64,000 nucleotides of DNA from assembly GCF_000758585.1 (NCBI RefSeq), contig NZ_CP009281.1, positions 5,332,001 to 5,396,000 on the forward strand. The letters are read 5' to 3'. The stretch comes from Paenibacillus sp. FSL R5-0345 (GTDB taxonomy: Bacteria > Bacillota > Bacilli > Paenibacillales > Paenibacillaceae). Positions 1 to 9,271 of the stretch are shown here, in pieces. The number at the start of each line of letters is the position of its first letter. Position 1 is the first letter of the stretch. The notes beneath the pieces were generated by a model that did not search any database, was not told the origin of the DNA, and worked only from the letters and a program-made list of their open reading frames with translations. Position numbers and translations under genes: made by a program.

Positions 1-177
1 AACCTTTAGTGAAGTTCCATCATTTGTAGACATTTCCTTGTGCGTACTGGAATACGTCAGCAAATCGATATCAAATTTCCCAAGCAAAATCTCGAGAATA
101 CTCCCTGTTCTCATTTCTCCTTCTAGATCCTCTGCGCTTTGATTCTGAGCTGATAGGAACAGCATTTTTTCTCGCAT
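1..177 (-). CDS. N-terminal part of an unknown protein, possibly a glycosyltransferase (runs off left edge)
   Basis: An open frame of 59 codons starts at ATG (complement of 175-177) behind an AGGAG ribosome binding site eight bases upstream and stays open to base 1, so the rest of the gene is outside the window. The visible protein begins MREKMLFLSAQN and continues with an R-T-G-S-I-L-E-I-L-L segment and a D-I-D-L-L-T-Y strand. This pattern (beta strand, R-x-x-x-I/L helix, then a 'DLLTY' strand) resembles the start of GT4-type glycosyltransferases, but 59 residues are too few for a firm call. It has its own ribosome binding site and is separated from the upstream diguanylate cyclase by a terminator, so it is probably transcribed separately. 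Confidence 0.55.
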   Translation of the reverse strand, partial: MREKMLFLSAQNQSAEDLEGEMRTGSILEILLGKFDIDLLTYSSTHKEMSTNDGTSLKV

Positions 178-471
178 GACTCTGGCTCCTTGTATTTTTG
201 TATTAAACCCTCTCCACTTTCCACTGCAACTTTAGATGCAGTTCAATAGTAACTCATTTCATATAAAATATTTGTCGATTTATAGGGGAAGCTTTAAATT
301 TATTATATATTTTCATCCTTTATTCGAAATTCATTGCGATAAACCTTTATAAATCGCCATTTTTTTGATAATCCAACCCAAAAATCTCTTTTTTCCAGAG
401 ATTCATGAACATGAATTCTCTAAACATAATTGTCATAGTCGTTAGGTATAATGAACCATTCCTTATGCAAC
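178..471. other. AT-rich intergenic region, nothing identified
   Basis: About 290 bases lie between the terminator of the diguanylate cyclase gene and the partial gene at the left edge. It is AT-rich and should hold the promoter of the partial gene, but I could not pick out a convincing -35/-10 pair. A 78-codon open frame across this stretch reads through the terminator hairpin and lacks a ribosome binding site, so I do not call it. Confidence 0.4.
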
Positions 472-516
472 AAAAAAAAGTGTCTTCCTCGTCTAATGAC
501 GAAAGAAAAACACTTT
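472..516 (-). terminator. Rho-independent terminator of the diguanylate cyclase pair
   Basis: Read on the minus strand, AAGTGT-type arms with an inner CGTC/GACG pairing form a stem, followed by a run of eight T residues (complement of 472-479). It touches the stop codon of the upstream gene. Confidence 0.8.
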
Positions 517-1673
517 TATATTTCGTAGCTTCTAACGACGCAGTTCCTGCCCTTTTTCTTAGCCTGATATAATGCGTTATCACAAAGTTTGTAGAGATTG
601 TTCAGAGAAAAACGCTCGCCTGATTCTATCGTAATGACCCCAATACTTATCGTGTAATGCAGCGGAACACCATGAATCACTGAGCCTAAAACGGCTGTGC
701 GCATTCCTTCAGCAATAACATCACTATTTTTCTCATCAGCTCTGTGCAGAAGTACTGCGAACTCTTCTCCCCCAAATCTACCGATCAAATCACCATTGCC
801 AAGCTGTTGCTCGATTTTAGACGCCAGATCAGTTAGTACTTGGTCTCCCATATTATGACCGTAAGTATCATTTATGCTCTTAAAGTGATCCACATCCAGC
901 AGTAAAAAAGAATAGGGCAGCTTCTTCATCGCTGAAGCAGCTATTAAAGGCCGAGCACGCAGAACGAACGACCTGCGGTTCAAAATACCTGTCAACTCAT
1001 CATAAGTTGCAACCCGCTCCATTTCTGCAAAGGAATCCTCTCTATAAAGCAGCATAATTCCAGCGGTTCCTAAAAACATATACAAATAAATACCGAGATA
1101 AAAAATCAAATAAAGGAATTGTGTCACTTGCGTATTGAATCCTAACACGGAACACAGCGGTTCCAAAGCTCTCCCTGCCAACGATAAGATAACAATAAAA
1201 TATAGCTGTCCCATTATCATTTGTAGCGAGGTCTCCATAACCTTCAAACATAAAACATAAGCAGGGTAGGCGATAATCAGAACTCCCGCAAGGCAAGCAA
1301 CGGCAATAACGAGTGAATCCTCTTGCTTAAACAAATACATCAGCACCACAACGATAATCGATACTCCGAATAATATAGAATAATATTTCTCAACCTTATT
1401 CCCGAATACTCTGAGAAGCATCAGAAGCGCCAAGCTTTCGAGCGTACCGCCAGCCAAAGCAAGAAGTACTATGATCGGTAGACTAAGTGACGAATCTATA
1501 TAATCCTTCAGCAATAAAAGGATCAAGACTGCTAGTTGCAAATATTTTGCTGTGATAAACAATGAATACGTCTGTTCCTGTGCGTAACGTAAACGATATA
1601 CCACGATAAGCAGCACCGTGAACGATTGCCATAGAAAGAGACATATCAGCAGTGTCTGGAGATCCAGATGCAT
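516..1673 (-). CDS. Membrane-bound diguanylate cyclase (GGDEF domain), paralogue 1
   Basis: This gene makes cyclic di-GMP from two GTP at the membrane. The first 215 or so residues contain about seven hydrophobic segments with no recognised sensor family; a GGDEF domain fills the rest, with the active-site motif GGEEF at about residues 301-305 and a D-x-D-H-F-K metal/substrate motif before it. The inhibitory site RxxD is not intact: the R position is G (GNGD), so product inhibition at that site is unlikely. I start at ATG 1673; a GTG at 1688 is directly abutted to the Shine-Dalgarno GGGGAGG and is too close. It lies 36 bases downstream of a close paralogue (GTG-start version 21 bases) and is probably co-transcribed with it. 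Gene function is confident, the input signal is unknown. Confidence 0.93.
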   Translation of the reverse strand: MHLDLQTLLICLFLWQSFTVLLIVVYRLRYAQEQTYSLFITAKYLQLAVLILLLLKDYIDSSLSLPIIVLLALAGGTLESLALLMLLRVFGNKVEKYYSILFGVSIIVVVLMYLFKQEDSLVIAVACLAGVLIIAYPAYVLCLKVMETSLQMIMGQLYFIVILSLAGRALEPLCSVLGFNTQVTQFLYLIFYLGIYLYMFLGTAGIMLLYREDSFAEMERVATYDELTGILNRRSFVLRARPLIAASAMKKLPYSFLLLDVDHFKSINDTYGHNMGDQVLTDLASKIEQQLGNGDLIGRFGGEEFAVLLHRADEKNSDVIAEGMRTAVLGSVIHGVPLHYTISIGVITIESGERFSLNNLYKLCDNALYQAKKKGRNCVVRSYEI

Positions 1674-1709
1674 ATGAGTGAAGTTCACCTCCCCAACTAT
1701 TCCTGACTC

Positions 1710-2876
1710 TTAGTATACATATCGGTATCTGATGATTCTATTTCTTCCCTCTTGTTTGGCCTGATATAACGCCTTGTCGCTTAGCTTGTACAACTTATTT
1801 ATCGAGATCTCCTGATCTGGCATGATCGTAATTACACCTATACTAACTGTGTACCCCTGGGGAATCTTATGAGTGGAAGCATTCATTACCGCCTCGCGAA
1901 GTGTCTCAGCTTTCTGGTCACAGCTTTGTTCATCTATTCCACAGAGTATGACTGCGAATTCCTCGCCCCCTAGTCTGCCAAACAAATCACCATTTCCGAG
2001 ATGATCTTTAATCGTCGATGCGAATTCTTCCAGAACTATATCACCCGTATCATGACCGTAAGTATCGTTGACCTCTTTAAAATGATCCAAATCCAATAGC
2101 AAAAATGAGAAGTAATCCTGCTCTCGAAATGCCTTTTCAAGCTTTATCTCCGCTTCCTGAAGAAATGCTCCACGGTTTAGGATCCCCGTCAAATCATCGT
2201 AACTGGCTATTCTTTTTAGTTTGACATAAGAATGTTCATTAGAGAGTAGAATAAAACCGGCCGCCCCCACAATAAATAATAAATACATTCCCAGATAATA
2301 CAAATACTGCGTAAGATTTGTTGAGAACACATTCATCTCAGGCTCCCAAATCAGTGCAACAAATGCCCGCATGAGCATAATCACTGCAATTACATAAAAT
2401 AACACACCCAATATTTTTTGAAGAGGGGTAGCCTTTTTATTTACAGTTAGATGATAAGCCGGATAGATTACAAACAATATAGACCAAAGTGATGTACAGG
2501 CGATGCGCAGGTTGGAATGATTAAAAAATAATGCGATGATACTAAAACTGATTGCACTCCATACCGAAAGGATGATGTAATATCGCTTTATTCTTGGTCC
2601 CAGTACTCCCATCATCAGCAGTAAGGCTGTAATTTCTAGACAGCACCCGCCAAGAATCAGAGCATTGCTAAGTGGAATGGACAACGTATGAGGGAGGTAA
2701 TCCCACAGTAATATCGAACACCAAAAGAGCAGCTGTACCCCTTTTGATCGGATGAACATTGTCGAGGCGGTATCTTTAACAGCGGTACTTCGATAATTGG
2801 TTATTAGCAGCAACATAAATAAGTTACCAAAAATAAACAAATAAATTAGTGTTCTAATTTCAATCAGGGAGCTCAT
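1710..2876 (-). CDS. Membrane-bound diguanylate cyclase (GGDEF domain), paralogue 2
   Basis: A 388-residue protein with the same architecture as its downstream neighbour: about seven N-terminal membrane segments and a C-terminal GGDEF domain. GGEEF sits at about residues 303-307, preceded by LLDLDHFKEVNDTYGHD. The I-site is again G-N-G-D rather than RxxD. The two proteins share the N-terminal layout (for example a conserved 'YPAY' in the fifth segment, and 'SYAKL/SFAEMERVA.YDDLTGILNR' at the domain junction), so this is a tandem duplication that includes the sensor part. The ATG start follows AGGTGGTGA. As first gene of the pair it probably carries the promoter in 2877-3036. The two copies have diverged enough to have different signals. 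Confidence 0.94.
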   Translation of the reverse strand: MSSLIEIRTLIYLFIFGNLFMLLLITNYRSTAVKDTASTMFIRSKGVQLLFWCSILLWDYLPHTLSIPLSNALILGGCCLEITALLLMMGVLGPRIKRYYIILSVWSAISFSIIALFFNHSNLRIACTSLWSILFVIYPAYHLTVNKKATPLQKILGVLFYVIAVIMLMRAFVALIWEPEMNVFSTNLTQYLYYLGMYLLFIVGAAGFILLSNEHSYVKLKRIASYDDLTGILNRGAFLQEAEIKLEKAFREQDYFSFLLLDLDHFKEVNDTYGHDTGDIVLEEFASTIKDHLGNGDLFGRLGGEEFAVILCGIDEQSCDQKAETLREAVMNASTHKIPQGYTVSIGVITIMPDQEISINKLYKLSDKALYQAKQEGRNRIIRYRYVY

Positions 2877-3036
2877 ACGTCACCACCTATGTGAAAATAT
2901 CCCCACAACTTGAGTCTTTGCTTCTATGCGTACTCAGGTACTTTGTGGGAGCCCCAAATATACGTTAAAAAATCGATCCTCTTCTGACAGCACTATAGCA
3001 CTTTATAACTATATCAGTAAATACGCTAACAATACC

Positions 3037-3107
3037 AAAAAAACACTTCCCCCTAAGCTCCCTTCAGATAAACAAATAGATGATCTGAAGGAAATTTGGG
3101 GGAAGTG
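3037..3107 (-). terminator. Rho-independent terminator of the valS-folC-murC operon
   Basis: Outer arms CACTTCCCCC (3044-3053) and GGGGGAAGTG (3098-3107) and inner arms CCTTCAGAT (3061-3069) and ATCTGAAGG (3083-3091) form a long hairpin. On the minus strand it is followed by seven T (complement of 3037-3043). It sits about 50 bases after the murC stop. Confidence 0.9.
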
Positions 3108-3157
3108 CTATTGAAGAGAGAATTTGAATATCCTCGTATTAGCTACGATCTGTAATA

Positions 3158-4534
3158 TTAATGCTTCTTCAAACCGTCTGCCAGTGCGTATCCAACCTTC
3201 CAGATATCGCCTGCACCCATCGTAATCACCAGATCACCTGAAGCAATACGAGGTGTCAGATCAGCAAGAACATCTTCTTTGGTTGGTAGATGTCTTGCGC
3301 CTGCATTACTGTTCTTAACGATAAGCTCAACCAGCTTTGCAGAAGTAACACCCTCGATCTGTTTCTCTCCAGCCGGAGAGTAAATATCGGTGATGATGAC
3401 TTCATCAGCTTCACTAAAGGCACGGCTGAAAGCATCTAACAGAAAGAAAGTACGTGTATAACGTTGAGGCTGGAATACCGCAATAATCCGTTTTCCTGTA
3501 GCCTTGGCAGCACTGATTGTTGCTTGAATTTCGGTAGGGTGATGCGCATAATCATCAATGACCAGAATGTCATCAACTTCTCCGAGCACTTGAAAACGGC
3601 GCTTCGCACCATGGAATTTCACAATCGCTTCAGCGATTTTCTCAAAGGAGATTCCTGATTTCAAACAAGCGATTACCGCTGCCATTGAATTATAAAGATT
3701 GTACTGTCCGGGAACTGAGAGTTCAATCCGTCCAAGCACTTCCCCATTATGATTCATCGTGTAAGACACCTGACGATCACCTAGAACGATATCAGTGGCG
3801 ATATAATCCGCAGTATTTGACTTGATGCCATAAGTAATTACCTTACCTGTTACTTCAGGTAAAAGAGAAATCACATTCTCGTCATCAGCGCATACTATAG
3901 CCGTTCCATCTTCGCGCGTTTGATTCATAAACTGCACGTATGCAGCCTTAAGACGGTTAAAGTCCCCATCGTAATTTTCCAAGTGATCCGCTTCCACATT
4001 CGTAACAATCCCAAGCCAAGGATGATAGTGCAGGAAAGAACCATCACTCTCATCTGCTTCCGCTACTACAAACTCACCTTGTCCTGCCTTTGCATTCGTA
4101 CCCACGTTCATAATCTCTCCGCCAATAATGTACGTTGGATCAACGTCACATTCTTCCATCACGAGTGCGATCATGGAGGAGGTGGTAGTTTTTCCGTGTG
4201 CTCCAGCAACGGCTACCCCTTTACGTTCATTCAATAAACGGGCTAACATTTGTGAACGATGTAGAATTGGAATCTTAAGACGTTCAGCTTCCACCCATTC
4301 CACATTATCACTAGACAAAGCCGTAGAGTATACGACTAGATCCGCACCTTTTACTTGTTCCGCAGTATGCCCGATATAAATCTTGGCACCTTTGGCAATC
4401 AATTTATCCGTTAATTCTTGGGCAGCCACATCGGAGCCCGTAACTGTATATCCCATTTCCAGCATTACCCGGGCAATCGCGCTCATTCCGTAGCCGCCGA
4501 TCCCTATAAAATGCACCCGTTCAGTAGTATCCAA
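3158..4534 (-). CDS. murC: UDP-N-acetylmuramate--L-alanine ligase
   Basis: This cytoplasmic ligase adds the first amino acid (L-Ala) to UDP-MurNAc in peptidoglycan precursor synthesis, using ATP. The 458 residues match the family length. Visible are the N-terminal nucleotide-fold GIGGYGMS (about residues 11-18), the Mur ligase ATP loop GAHGKTTT (111-118), the D-Y-A-H-H-P-T-E motif of the C-terminal half, and F-Q-P-Q-R-Y-x-R-T. The start appears to be TTG at 4534, behind GGTGA inside the folC stop region. It is the last gene of a valS-folC-murC run with a strong terminator behind it. In Bacillus subtilis murC is not next to folC, so the coupling is a lineage arrangement. Confidence 0.96.
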   Translation of the reverse strand: MDTTERVHFIGIGGYGMSAIARVMLEMGYTVTGSDVAAQELTDKLIAKGAKIYIGHTAEQVKGADLVVYSTALSSDNVEWVEAERLKIPILHRSQMLARLLNERKGVAVAGAHGKTTTSSMIALVMEECDVDPTYIIGGEIMNVGTNAKAGQGEFVVAEADESDGSFLHYHPWLGIVTNVEADHLENYDGDFNRLKAAYVQFMNQTREDGTAIVCADDENVISLLPEVTGKVITYGIKSNTADYIATDIVLGDRQVSYTMNHNGEVLGRIELSVPGQYNLYNSMAAVIACLKSGISFEKIAEAIVKFHGAKRRFQVLGEVDDILVIDDYAHHPTEIQATISAAKATGKRIIAVFQPQRYTRTFFLLDAFSRAFSEADEVIITDIYSPAGEKQIEGVTSAKLVELIVKNSNAGARHLPTKEDVLADLTPRIASGDLVITMGAGDIWKVGYALADGLKKH

Positions 4535-4540
4535 CAGTCG

Positions 4541-5917
4541 TCACCAGCCTTTTTCAGTATCGGGTTGCTGCAAAAGTGTACCGCGTACGTCAGAGATTAA
4601 ATACAGCGTACCAGATACGACGGCAAGGTCATCCTCCGCTGTAATCGACTTCAGTAGCTGCAGCGCTTTTCCCCAATTATGTTCTACTATGATTGCCAAG
4701 TTTTCCTTGGCATATTTCTCCCGCAGACTTTCTGCGATAACTTGCAGATTCTCCGCGTCCATTTTGTTCTGGAAATCCGGTTCGGTCAGGATGAGCGTAT
4801 CCACTATAGGCAGTATATGCTTAAAGTAGGATTCATGATGCTTATTTGACAGCATTCCCATAAGTAAATTTAATTTACCGTATTGATAGAGCTGAGGCAG
4901 ACTTTTTGCAAGACTCTCCGCACCTTCCGGATTATGTGCTCCGTCCAGTACAATCCTAGGAGACTTGCTTACCTCTTCCAGCCTTCCAGCCCAGAATGCG
5001 TGTCGCAAACCTTCAAGAACATCTTCATCCTCAAGCATAAAAGCCATATACTGGCGCAGAACTTCAAGTACCATCATGGCAGCCGCCGCATTGCTAATCT
5101 GGTGCTCGCCTTTCATCTCAATCCCAAGCTCAAGCGAACGGAAGGGACCCTTAAAATGAAAAGTCTGGGCTCCCTCACGGATTCCACTAGCTTCATAACT
5201 AAAATCTTCTCCTGCAAGATAAAGAGTTGAGCGGCAAGCCGCTGCTTTCTCTTTCAGAACCGCCACAACCTCCGGCTGAGTTACGCAGCTAACAGCAGGT
5301 ACGCCTGTCTTGATAATTCCGGCTTTCTCCATCGCTATCTTCTCTAGCGTATCTCCCAAAATATCCATGTGATCATGACCAACATTAGTAATCACAGAAA
5401 CAATCGGAGTCACGATATTCGTTACATCCAGCCTTCCCCCAAGCCCGGTCTCCCATACGACAACATCAGGACAAGAGACGCCCGCAAAAAATAGAATGGC
5501 TACAGCTGTAGTTACCTCGAACATCGTAGGTGAGCCAAACTCCGTTTCCGAAATTTCTTGGACTAGCGGACGTAATTGGTTAACCAGCTCGACAAGCGTT
5601 TCTTCAGCGATGTCCGTATTATTGTATTGGAACCTGTTCGTGAACTTAGTAATATACGGAGACGTAAAGGTTCCTACAGAATAGCCGCTTTGTATAAGTG
5701 CACTAGTTAAGAAAGCACAAGTTGAGCCTTTGCCGTTCGTTCCCGCCACATGAATAAATTTCAGCCGACGATGCGGATTTCCCAGCTTGTCCATCAACAT
5801 CTCAATTCTATCTAAACCTGGCCGGATTCCAAAAGGAATTAGGCTCTTGATCCAATCAACCGCTTCGGTGTATGTCGCAAGAGGGGCGGTACTTCCGCCC
5901 CGATTTAGGTCATCCAT
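4541..5917 (-). CDS. folC: Folylpolyglutamate synthase / dihydrofolate synthase
   Basis: FolC adds glutamate to dihydropteroate and to reduced folates with ATP, trapping folates in the cell. The 458-residue protein shows the Mur-ligase-like P-loop GTNGKGST (about residues 59-66), an E-x-G-L-G-G-R-L-D-x-T-N motif typical of FolC, and L-D-G-A-H-N-P-E-G in the C-terminal domain. The ATG start follows GAGAGG. It lies five bases after valS and six bases before murC, so the three are one transcript controlled by the upstream T-box. The valS-folC order is conserved in Bacillales. Confidence 0.97.
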   Translation of the reverse strand: MDDLNRGGSTAPLATYTEAVDWIKSLIPFGIRPGLDRIEMLMDKLGNPHRRLKFIHVAGTNGKGSTCAFLTSALIQSGYSVGTFTSPYITKFTNRFQYNNTDIAEETLVELVNQLRPLVQEISETEFGSPTMFEVTTAVAILFFAGVSCPDVVVWETGLGGRLDVTNIVTPIVSVITNVGHDHMDILGDTLEKIAMEKAGIIKTGVPAVSCVTQPEVVAVLKEKAAACRSTLYLAGEDFSYEASGIREGAQTFHFKGPFRSLELGIEMKGEHQISNAAAAMMVLEVLRQYMAFMLEDEDVLEGLRHAFWAGRLEEVSKSPRIVLDGAHNPEGAESLAKSLPQLYQYGKLNLLMGMLSNKHHESYFKHILPIVDTLILTEPDFQNKMDAENLQVIAESLREKYAKENLAIIVEHNWGKALQLLKSITAEDDLAVVSGTLYLISDVRGTLLQQPDTEKGW

Positions 5918-5922
5918 GTCTC

Positions 5923-8652
5923 TTATCCTCTCAGCTCTGCGATGCGGGCAAGTACTTTCTCACGTTTAGCAGAATAATCTGCCTGCTTCGCCCGTTCCTC
6001 TTCGATAACTTTAGCAGGAGCTTTAGCTACGAAGCCTTGATTGCTCAACTTTTTCTCTACGCGTTCTACTTCGCTGTTTAGCGTCTGTACTTCTTTTTCC
6101 AGACGAGCGATTTCTTGTTCAATGTCAATGAGGCCCGACAATGGCAGAAGCAGTTCTGCTCCTGTTACTACAGCGGACATTACCTTATCCGGCGTTTGCG
6201 GATTCAGGCCAGCTTCGAAAGAAGACGTATTACAGAAGCGTCCAATATAGTTGTCGTTACGGGTAATAATACTCAGCGTTTCTTCATTACCCGCTTTGAT
6301 GATCAATTCAACCTTTTTGCTCATCGGTACATTCACTTCCGCACGGATATTACGAACCGCCCGGATTACATCCATCAACAGGTTCATTTCTGCTACCGCT
6401 TGTGGGTTCTCCAGAGCAGCATCATACTCCGGCCATGCAGCAAGGGTAATCGTCTCTCCTTCATGCGGCAAGTGCTGCCAGATTTCTTCCGAAATAAACG
6501 GCATGAACGGATGAATCAGGCGCATTGTGCGGTCTAATACATAAGCAAGTACAGACTGTGTCTTAGCTTTGGCAGCGGCATCTGATCCGTAAAGCGACAG
6601 CTTCGCGAACTCAATATACCAGTCACAGAGATCGTCCCAAATGAAGTTGTACAGCTGGCGACCGGTCTCACCGAACTCGTACGAGTCAATTAGACGCGTA
6701 ATTTCGCGAGAAGTTTCGTTCAGACGGTGCAGAATCCAACGATCAGCAGTACTTAGCTCACCAGAAATATCAATATTCTCAAAGCTTACGCCTTCCAAAT
6801 TCATGAGCGCGAAGCGTGATGCATTCCAGATCTTATTGGCGAAATTACGCGCCTGTTCAACCTTTTCCCAGCGGAAACGCAGATCCTGTCCGGCGGTACT
6901 GCCGGTAGAAATCATGTAGCGCATTGCATCTGCGCCATACTTCTCGATAACTTCAAGCGGATCTACGCCGTTTCCGAGAGATTTGGACATTTTTTGGCCT
7001 TCGGAATCCCGTACCAAACCGTGCATCAATACATCAGAGAACGGTTTTTCTCCGGTAAATTCGAGGGCTGAGAAGATCATCCGCGCTACCCAGAAATAAA
7101 TAATATCGTAACCTGTTACGAGCACATCGTTCGGATAGTAGCGTTTGAAATCTGCGCTGTTCTCATCCGGCCATCCTAGTGTCGCAAAAGGCCACAGATT
7201 AGAGCTGAACCAAGTATCCAATACATCCTCGTCCTGTTTCAGATCGGTCAGACCGCTGATCCGGCGTGCTTCTTCCTCGTCATTTGCCACAACCAGTTCA
7301 CCAGTAGACTCGGAATACCATGCTGGAATTCGATGTCCCCACCACAGCTGACGGGAAATACACCAATCGCGAACGTTCTCGATCCAATTCAGGTAAGTTC
7401 TCTCGAAACGGTCCGGTACAAAGTTAACCCCGTTCCCATCCTTCTGTGCGTTGATCGCAGCTTCAGCCAGTGGCTGCATCTTCACGAACCATTGTGTGGA
7501 CAAGTAGGGTTCAACAACGGCTCCAGAGCGTTCACTGTGTCCTACTTGATGCACATGATCTTCGATATTGATCAGCACACCTTGCTCCTTCAGGTCAGCA
7601 GTAATGGCCTTACGACATACACTCCGGTCTTGACCTTGATAAGGTCCTGCTTCTTCATTCATCGTACCGCTCTCATCCATTACGTTAATCTGCGGTAAGT
7701 TGTGACGTTGCCCCATCTCGAAGTCATTCGGGTCATGAGCTGGTGTAATCTTAACCGCACCACTACCAAACTCTTTGTCTACATAATCATCAGCGATAAT
7801 CGGAATCTCACGGCCAATAATCGGCAGGATCAACGTTTTGCCGATCAGATCTTTATACCGATCGTCTTCCGGATGAACAGCAACCGCCGTATCGCCCAGC
7901 ATCGTCTCCGGACGTGTAGTCGCTACTGTAATAAATCCACTACCGTCTTTGAGCGGGTAACGCAGGTGATACAAGTGACCGTTAACTTCTTTATATTCAA
8001 CCTCGATATCCGACAATGCTGTGCGAGCCGCCGGGTCCCAGTTGATGATACGTTTCCCACGGTAGATCAAGCCTTTATTGTAAAGCTTAACGAATACCTC
8101 ACGTACAGCCTTCGACAACCCTTCATCCAAGGTAAAGCGTTCGCGGGAATAGTCAAGGGAAAGCCCCATCTTAGCCCACTGCTCATGAATGGTGTTCGCA
8201 TATTTATCTTTCCAATCCCATACCTGCTCCAGGAACTTCTCGCGTCCGAGATCATGTCTTGAGATTCCTTGCTCACGCAGCTTTTGCTCTACCTTTGTTT
8301 GCGTTGCGATACCGGCATGGTCCGTACCCGGTAGCCAAAGCGTATCGAAGCCCTGCATCCGTTTCGTACGAATCAAGATGTCCTGAAGCGTAAAATCAAG
8401 CGCATGGCCAATGTGCAGCATTCCCGTTACGTTTGGTGGCGGGATTACAATGCTATATGCTTTTGCATCTGGACGTCCGCCTGCACGGAAATATCCACCC
8501 TCTGTCCAGTAGGAATACCACTTGGTTTCTGCCGATTTCGGATCATACGTTGTTGGCATTTCATTCTTAGTGTCGTTTGCAGCGGCAGCATCTGCCGCTG
8601 TATCTTGCAGGTCCGGCAACTCTGCCGCTGTTAGATTGTTTTGGTCAGCCAT
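5923..8652 (-). CDS. valS: Valyl-tRNA synthetase
   Basis: This class Ia aminoacyl-tRNA synthetase charges tRNA-Val and edits mischarged threonine. The protein has 909 residues: the HIGH motif (HIGH, residues 80-83) follows PPPNVTGML, the KMSKS loop is at about residue 554, and the editing domain lies between. The last 65 or so residues form the charged coiled-coil arm (EIARLEKEVQ...) characteristic of ValRS. I start at ATG 8652, which has GGAGG eight bases upstream; this gives an acidic, alanine-rich N-terminal tail of about 30 residues not seen in E. coli ValRS. An internal ATG at residue 32 has no good ribosome binding site. Expression is controlled by the T-box leader at 8747-9060. Confidence 0.98.
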   Translation of the reverse strand: MADQNNLTAAELPDLQDTAADAAAANDTKNEMPTTYDPKSAETKWYSYWTEGGYFRAGGRPDAKAYSIVIPPPNVTGMLHIGHALDFTLQDILIRTKRMQGFDTLWLPGTDHAGIATQTKVEQKLREQGISRHDLGREKFLEQVWDWKDKYANTIHEQWAKMGLSLDYSRERFTLDEGLSKAVREVFVKLYNKGLIYRGKRIINWDPAARTALSDIEVEYKEVNGHLYHLRYPLKDGSGFITVATTRPETMLGDTAVAVHPEDDRYKDLIGKTLILPIIGREIPIIADDYVDKEFGSGAVKITPAHDPNDFEMGQRHNLPQINVMDESGTMNEEAGPYQGQDRSVCRKAITADLKEQGVLINIEDHVHQVGHSERSGAVVEPYLSTQWFVKMQPLAEAAINAQKDGNGVNFVPDRFERTYLNWIENVRDWCISRQLWWGHRIPAWYSESTGELVVANDEEEARRISGLTDLKQDEDVLDTWFSSNLWPFATLGWPDENSADFKRYYPNDVLVTGYDIIYFWVARMIFSALEFTGEKPFSDVLMHGLVRDSEGQKMSKSLGNGVDPLEVIEKYGADAMRYMISTGSTAGQDLRFRWEKVEQARNFANKIWNASRFALMNLEGVSFENIDISGELSTADRWILHRLNETSREITRLIDSYEFGETGRQLYNFIWDDLCDWYIEFAKLSLYGSDAAAKAKTQSVLAYVLDRTMRLIHPFMPFISEEIWQHLPHEGETITLAAWPEYDAALENPQAVAEMNLLMDVIRAVRNIRAEVNVPMSKKVELIIKAGNEETLSIITRNDNYIGRFCNTSSFEAGLNPQTPDKVMSAVVTGAELLLPLSGLIDIEQEIARLEKEVQTLNSEVERVEKKLSNQGFVAKAPAKVIEEERAKQADYSAKREKVLARIAELRG

Positions 8653-8692
8653 TCTCTGATACCTCCACTTGGTTACTTGTAGTTTCTTGTAA

Positions 8693-8739
8693 AAATATAA
8701 GAACGATATACAGAGTGAAACTTATACATTCTTATATTT
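8693..8739. repeat. 47-bp imperfect palindrome, copy A
   Basis: The element starts and ends with AAATATAAG/CTTATATTT and has a GTGAAAC core. A second copy with about ten differences lies at 9272-9318. Copy A is between the T-box terminator and the valS start. Confidence 0.6.
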
Positions 8740-8746
8740 ATAAAAC

Positions 8747-9060
8747 AAAAAGACCCCTCGTCTCAAAGGACGAAAGGCCATTCTTTCGCGGTACCACCTT
8801 TGTTTCGCGCCAATGAAAAATAAACCTACACTTCTCTCACCTTACGGTTCAGAAGCTTAGCGCGACACTCGTACAGATAACGGCTGCTACCGGCCACATC
8901 CTAACTTATCTCTCATGCCTATGAAGACAAGCTCAGAAGGGCGACTCCGGGGCGACTTCGGTGGCTGTATCCTACGGAATGTCACAGCACTTGCATTCCG
9001 CTCTCTGAAGGGCTGACCGCCTACTCTTCCCGTTCCCAGTCTTTACTTAGATATTGCTTA
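8747..9060 (-). promoter_or_regulatory. T-box riboswitch leader of valS
   Basis: On the minus strand the leader contains the hallmark T-box sequence AAGGTGGTACCGCG (complement of 8787-8800), which pairs with the uncharged tRNA acceptor end, and an intrinsic terminator (hairpin 8752-8779, T-run 8747-8751) whose 5' arm can be taken by the antiterminator. Upstream is a long stem I region with CTTCAGAGAGCGG, a sequence often seen in T-box stem I. A GTC triplet (valine codon; complement of 8954-8956) in CGAAGTCGCC is a reasonable candidate specifier, but this assignment is inference and would need folding. Uncharged tRNA-Val should raise expression of valS-folC-murC. Confidence 0.93.
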
Positions 9061-9064
9061 CTCC

Positions 9065-9093
9065 ATAATACATTTTGAGTCATCCCTAGTCAA
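9065..9093 (-). promoter_or_regulatory. Sigma-A promoter of the valS T-box transcript
   Basis: The -35 box TTGACT (complement of 9088-9093) and the -10 box TATTAT (complement of 9065-9070) are separated by exactly 17 bases. Transcription would begin near 9058, just before the T-box stem I. Confidence 0.8.
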
Positions 9094-9224
9094 CCTGAAT
9101 AGGCTTCTACAGCGGGACTTTAAGCGGAATTTCGACTTATAGCGTGCATATGTCGAATTTTCATTCGATTCATCACTCTGCGTTGGTTAGATACCCCACT
9201 TTCTAACGTTCTCCGTTCACACAA

Positions 9225-9268
9225 GAATAAACGCTTACCGTCCTTTTACGGACGGTAAGCGTTTATTC
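9225..9268. repeat. Perfect 19-bp inverted repeat with 6-base loop
   Basis: GAATAAACGCTTACCGTCC (9225-9243) and its exact complement (9250-9268) flank TTTTAC. There is no T-run on either side, so it does not look like a normal terminator. It lies between the valS promoter and the palindrome copy B. Confidence 0.85.
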
Positions 9269-9271
9269 GAG

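Noticed and set aside
347..583. A 78-codon minus-strand frame at the end of the first diguanylate cyclase gene
   Set aside because: It overlaps that gene out of frame, runs through its terminator and has no ribosome binding site.
2926..3114. A 62-codon plus-strand frame between the diguanylate cyclase and murC genes
   Set aside because: Its second half is the murC terminator hairpin and there is no Shine-Dalgarno sequence before its ATG.
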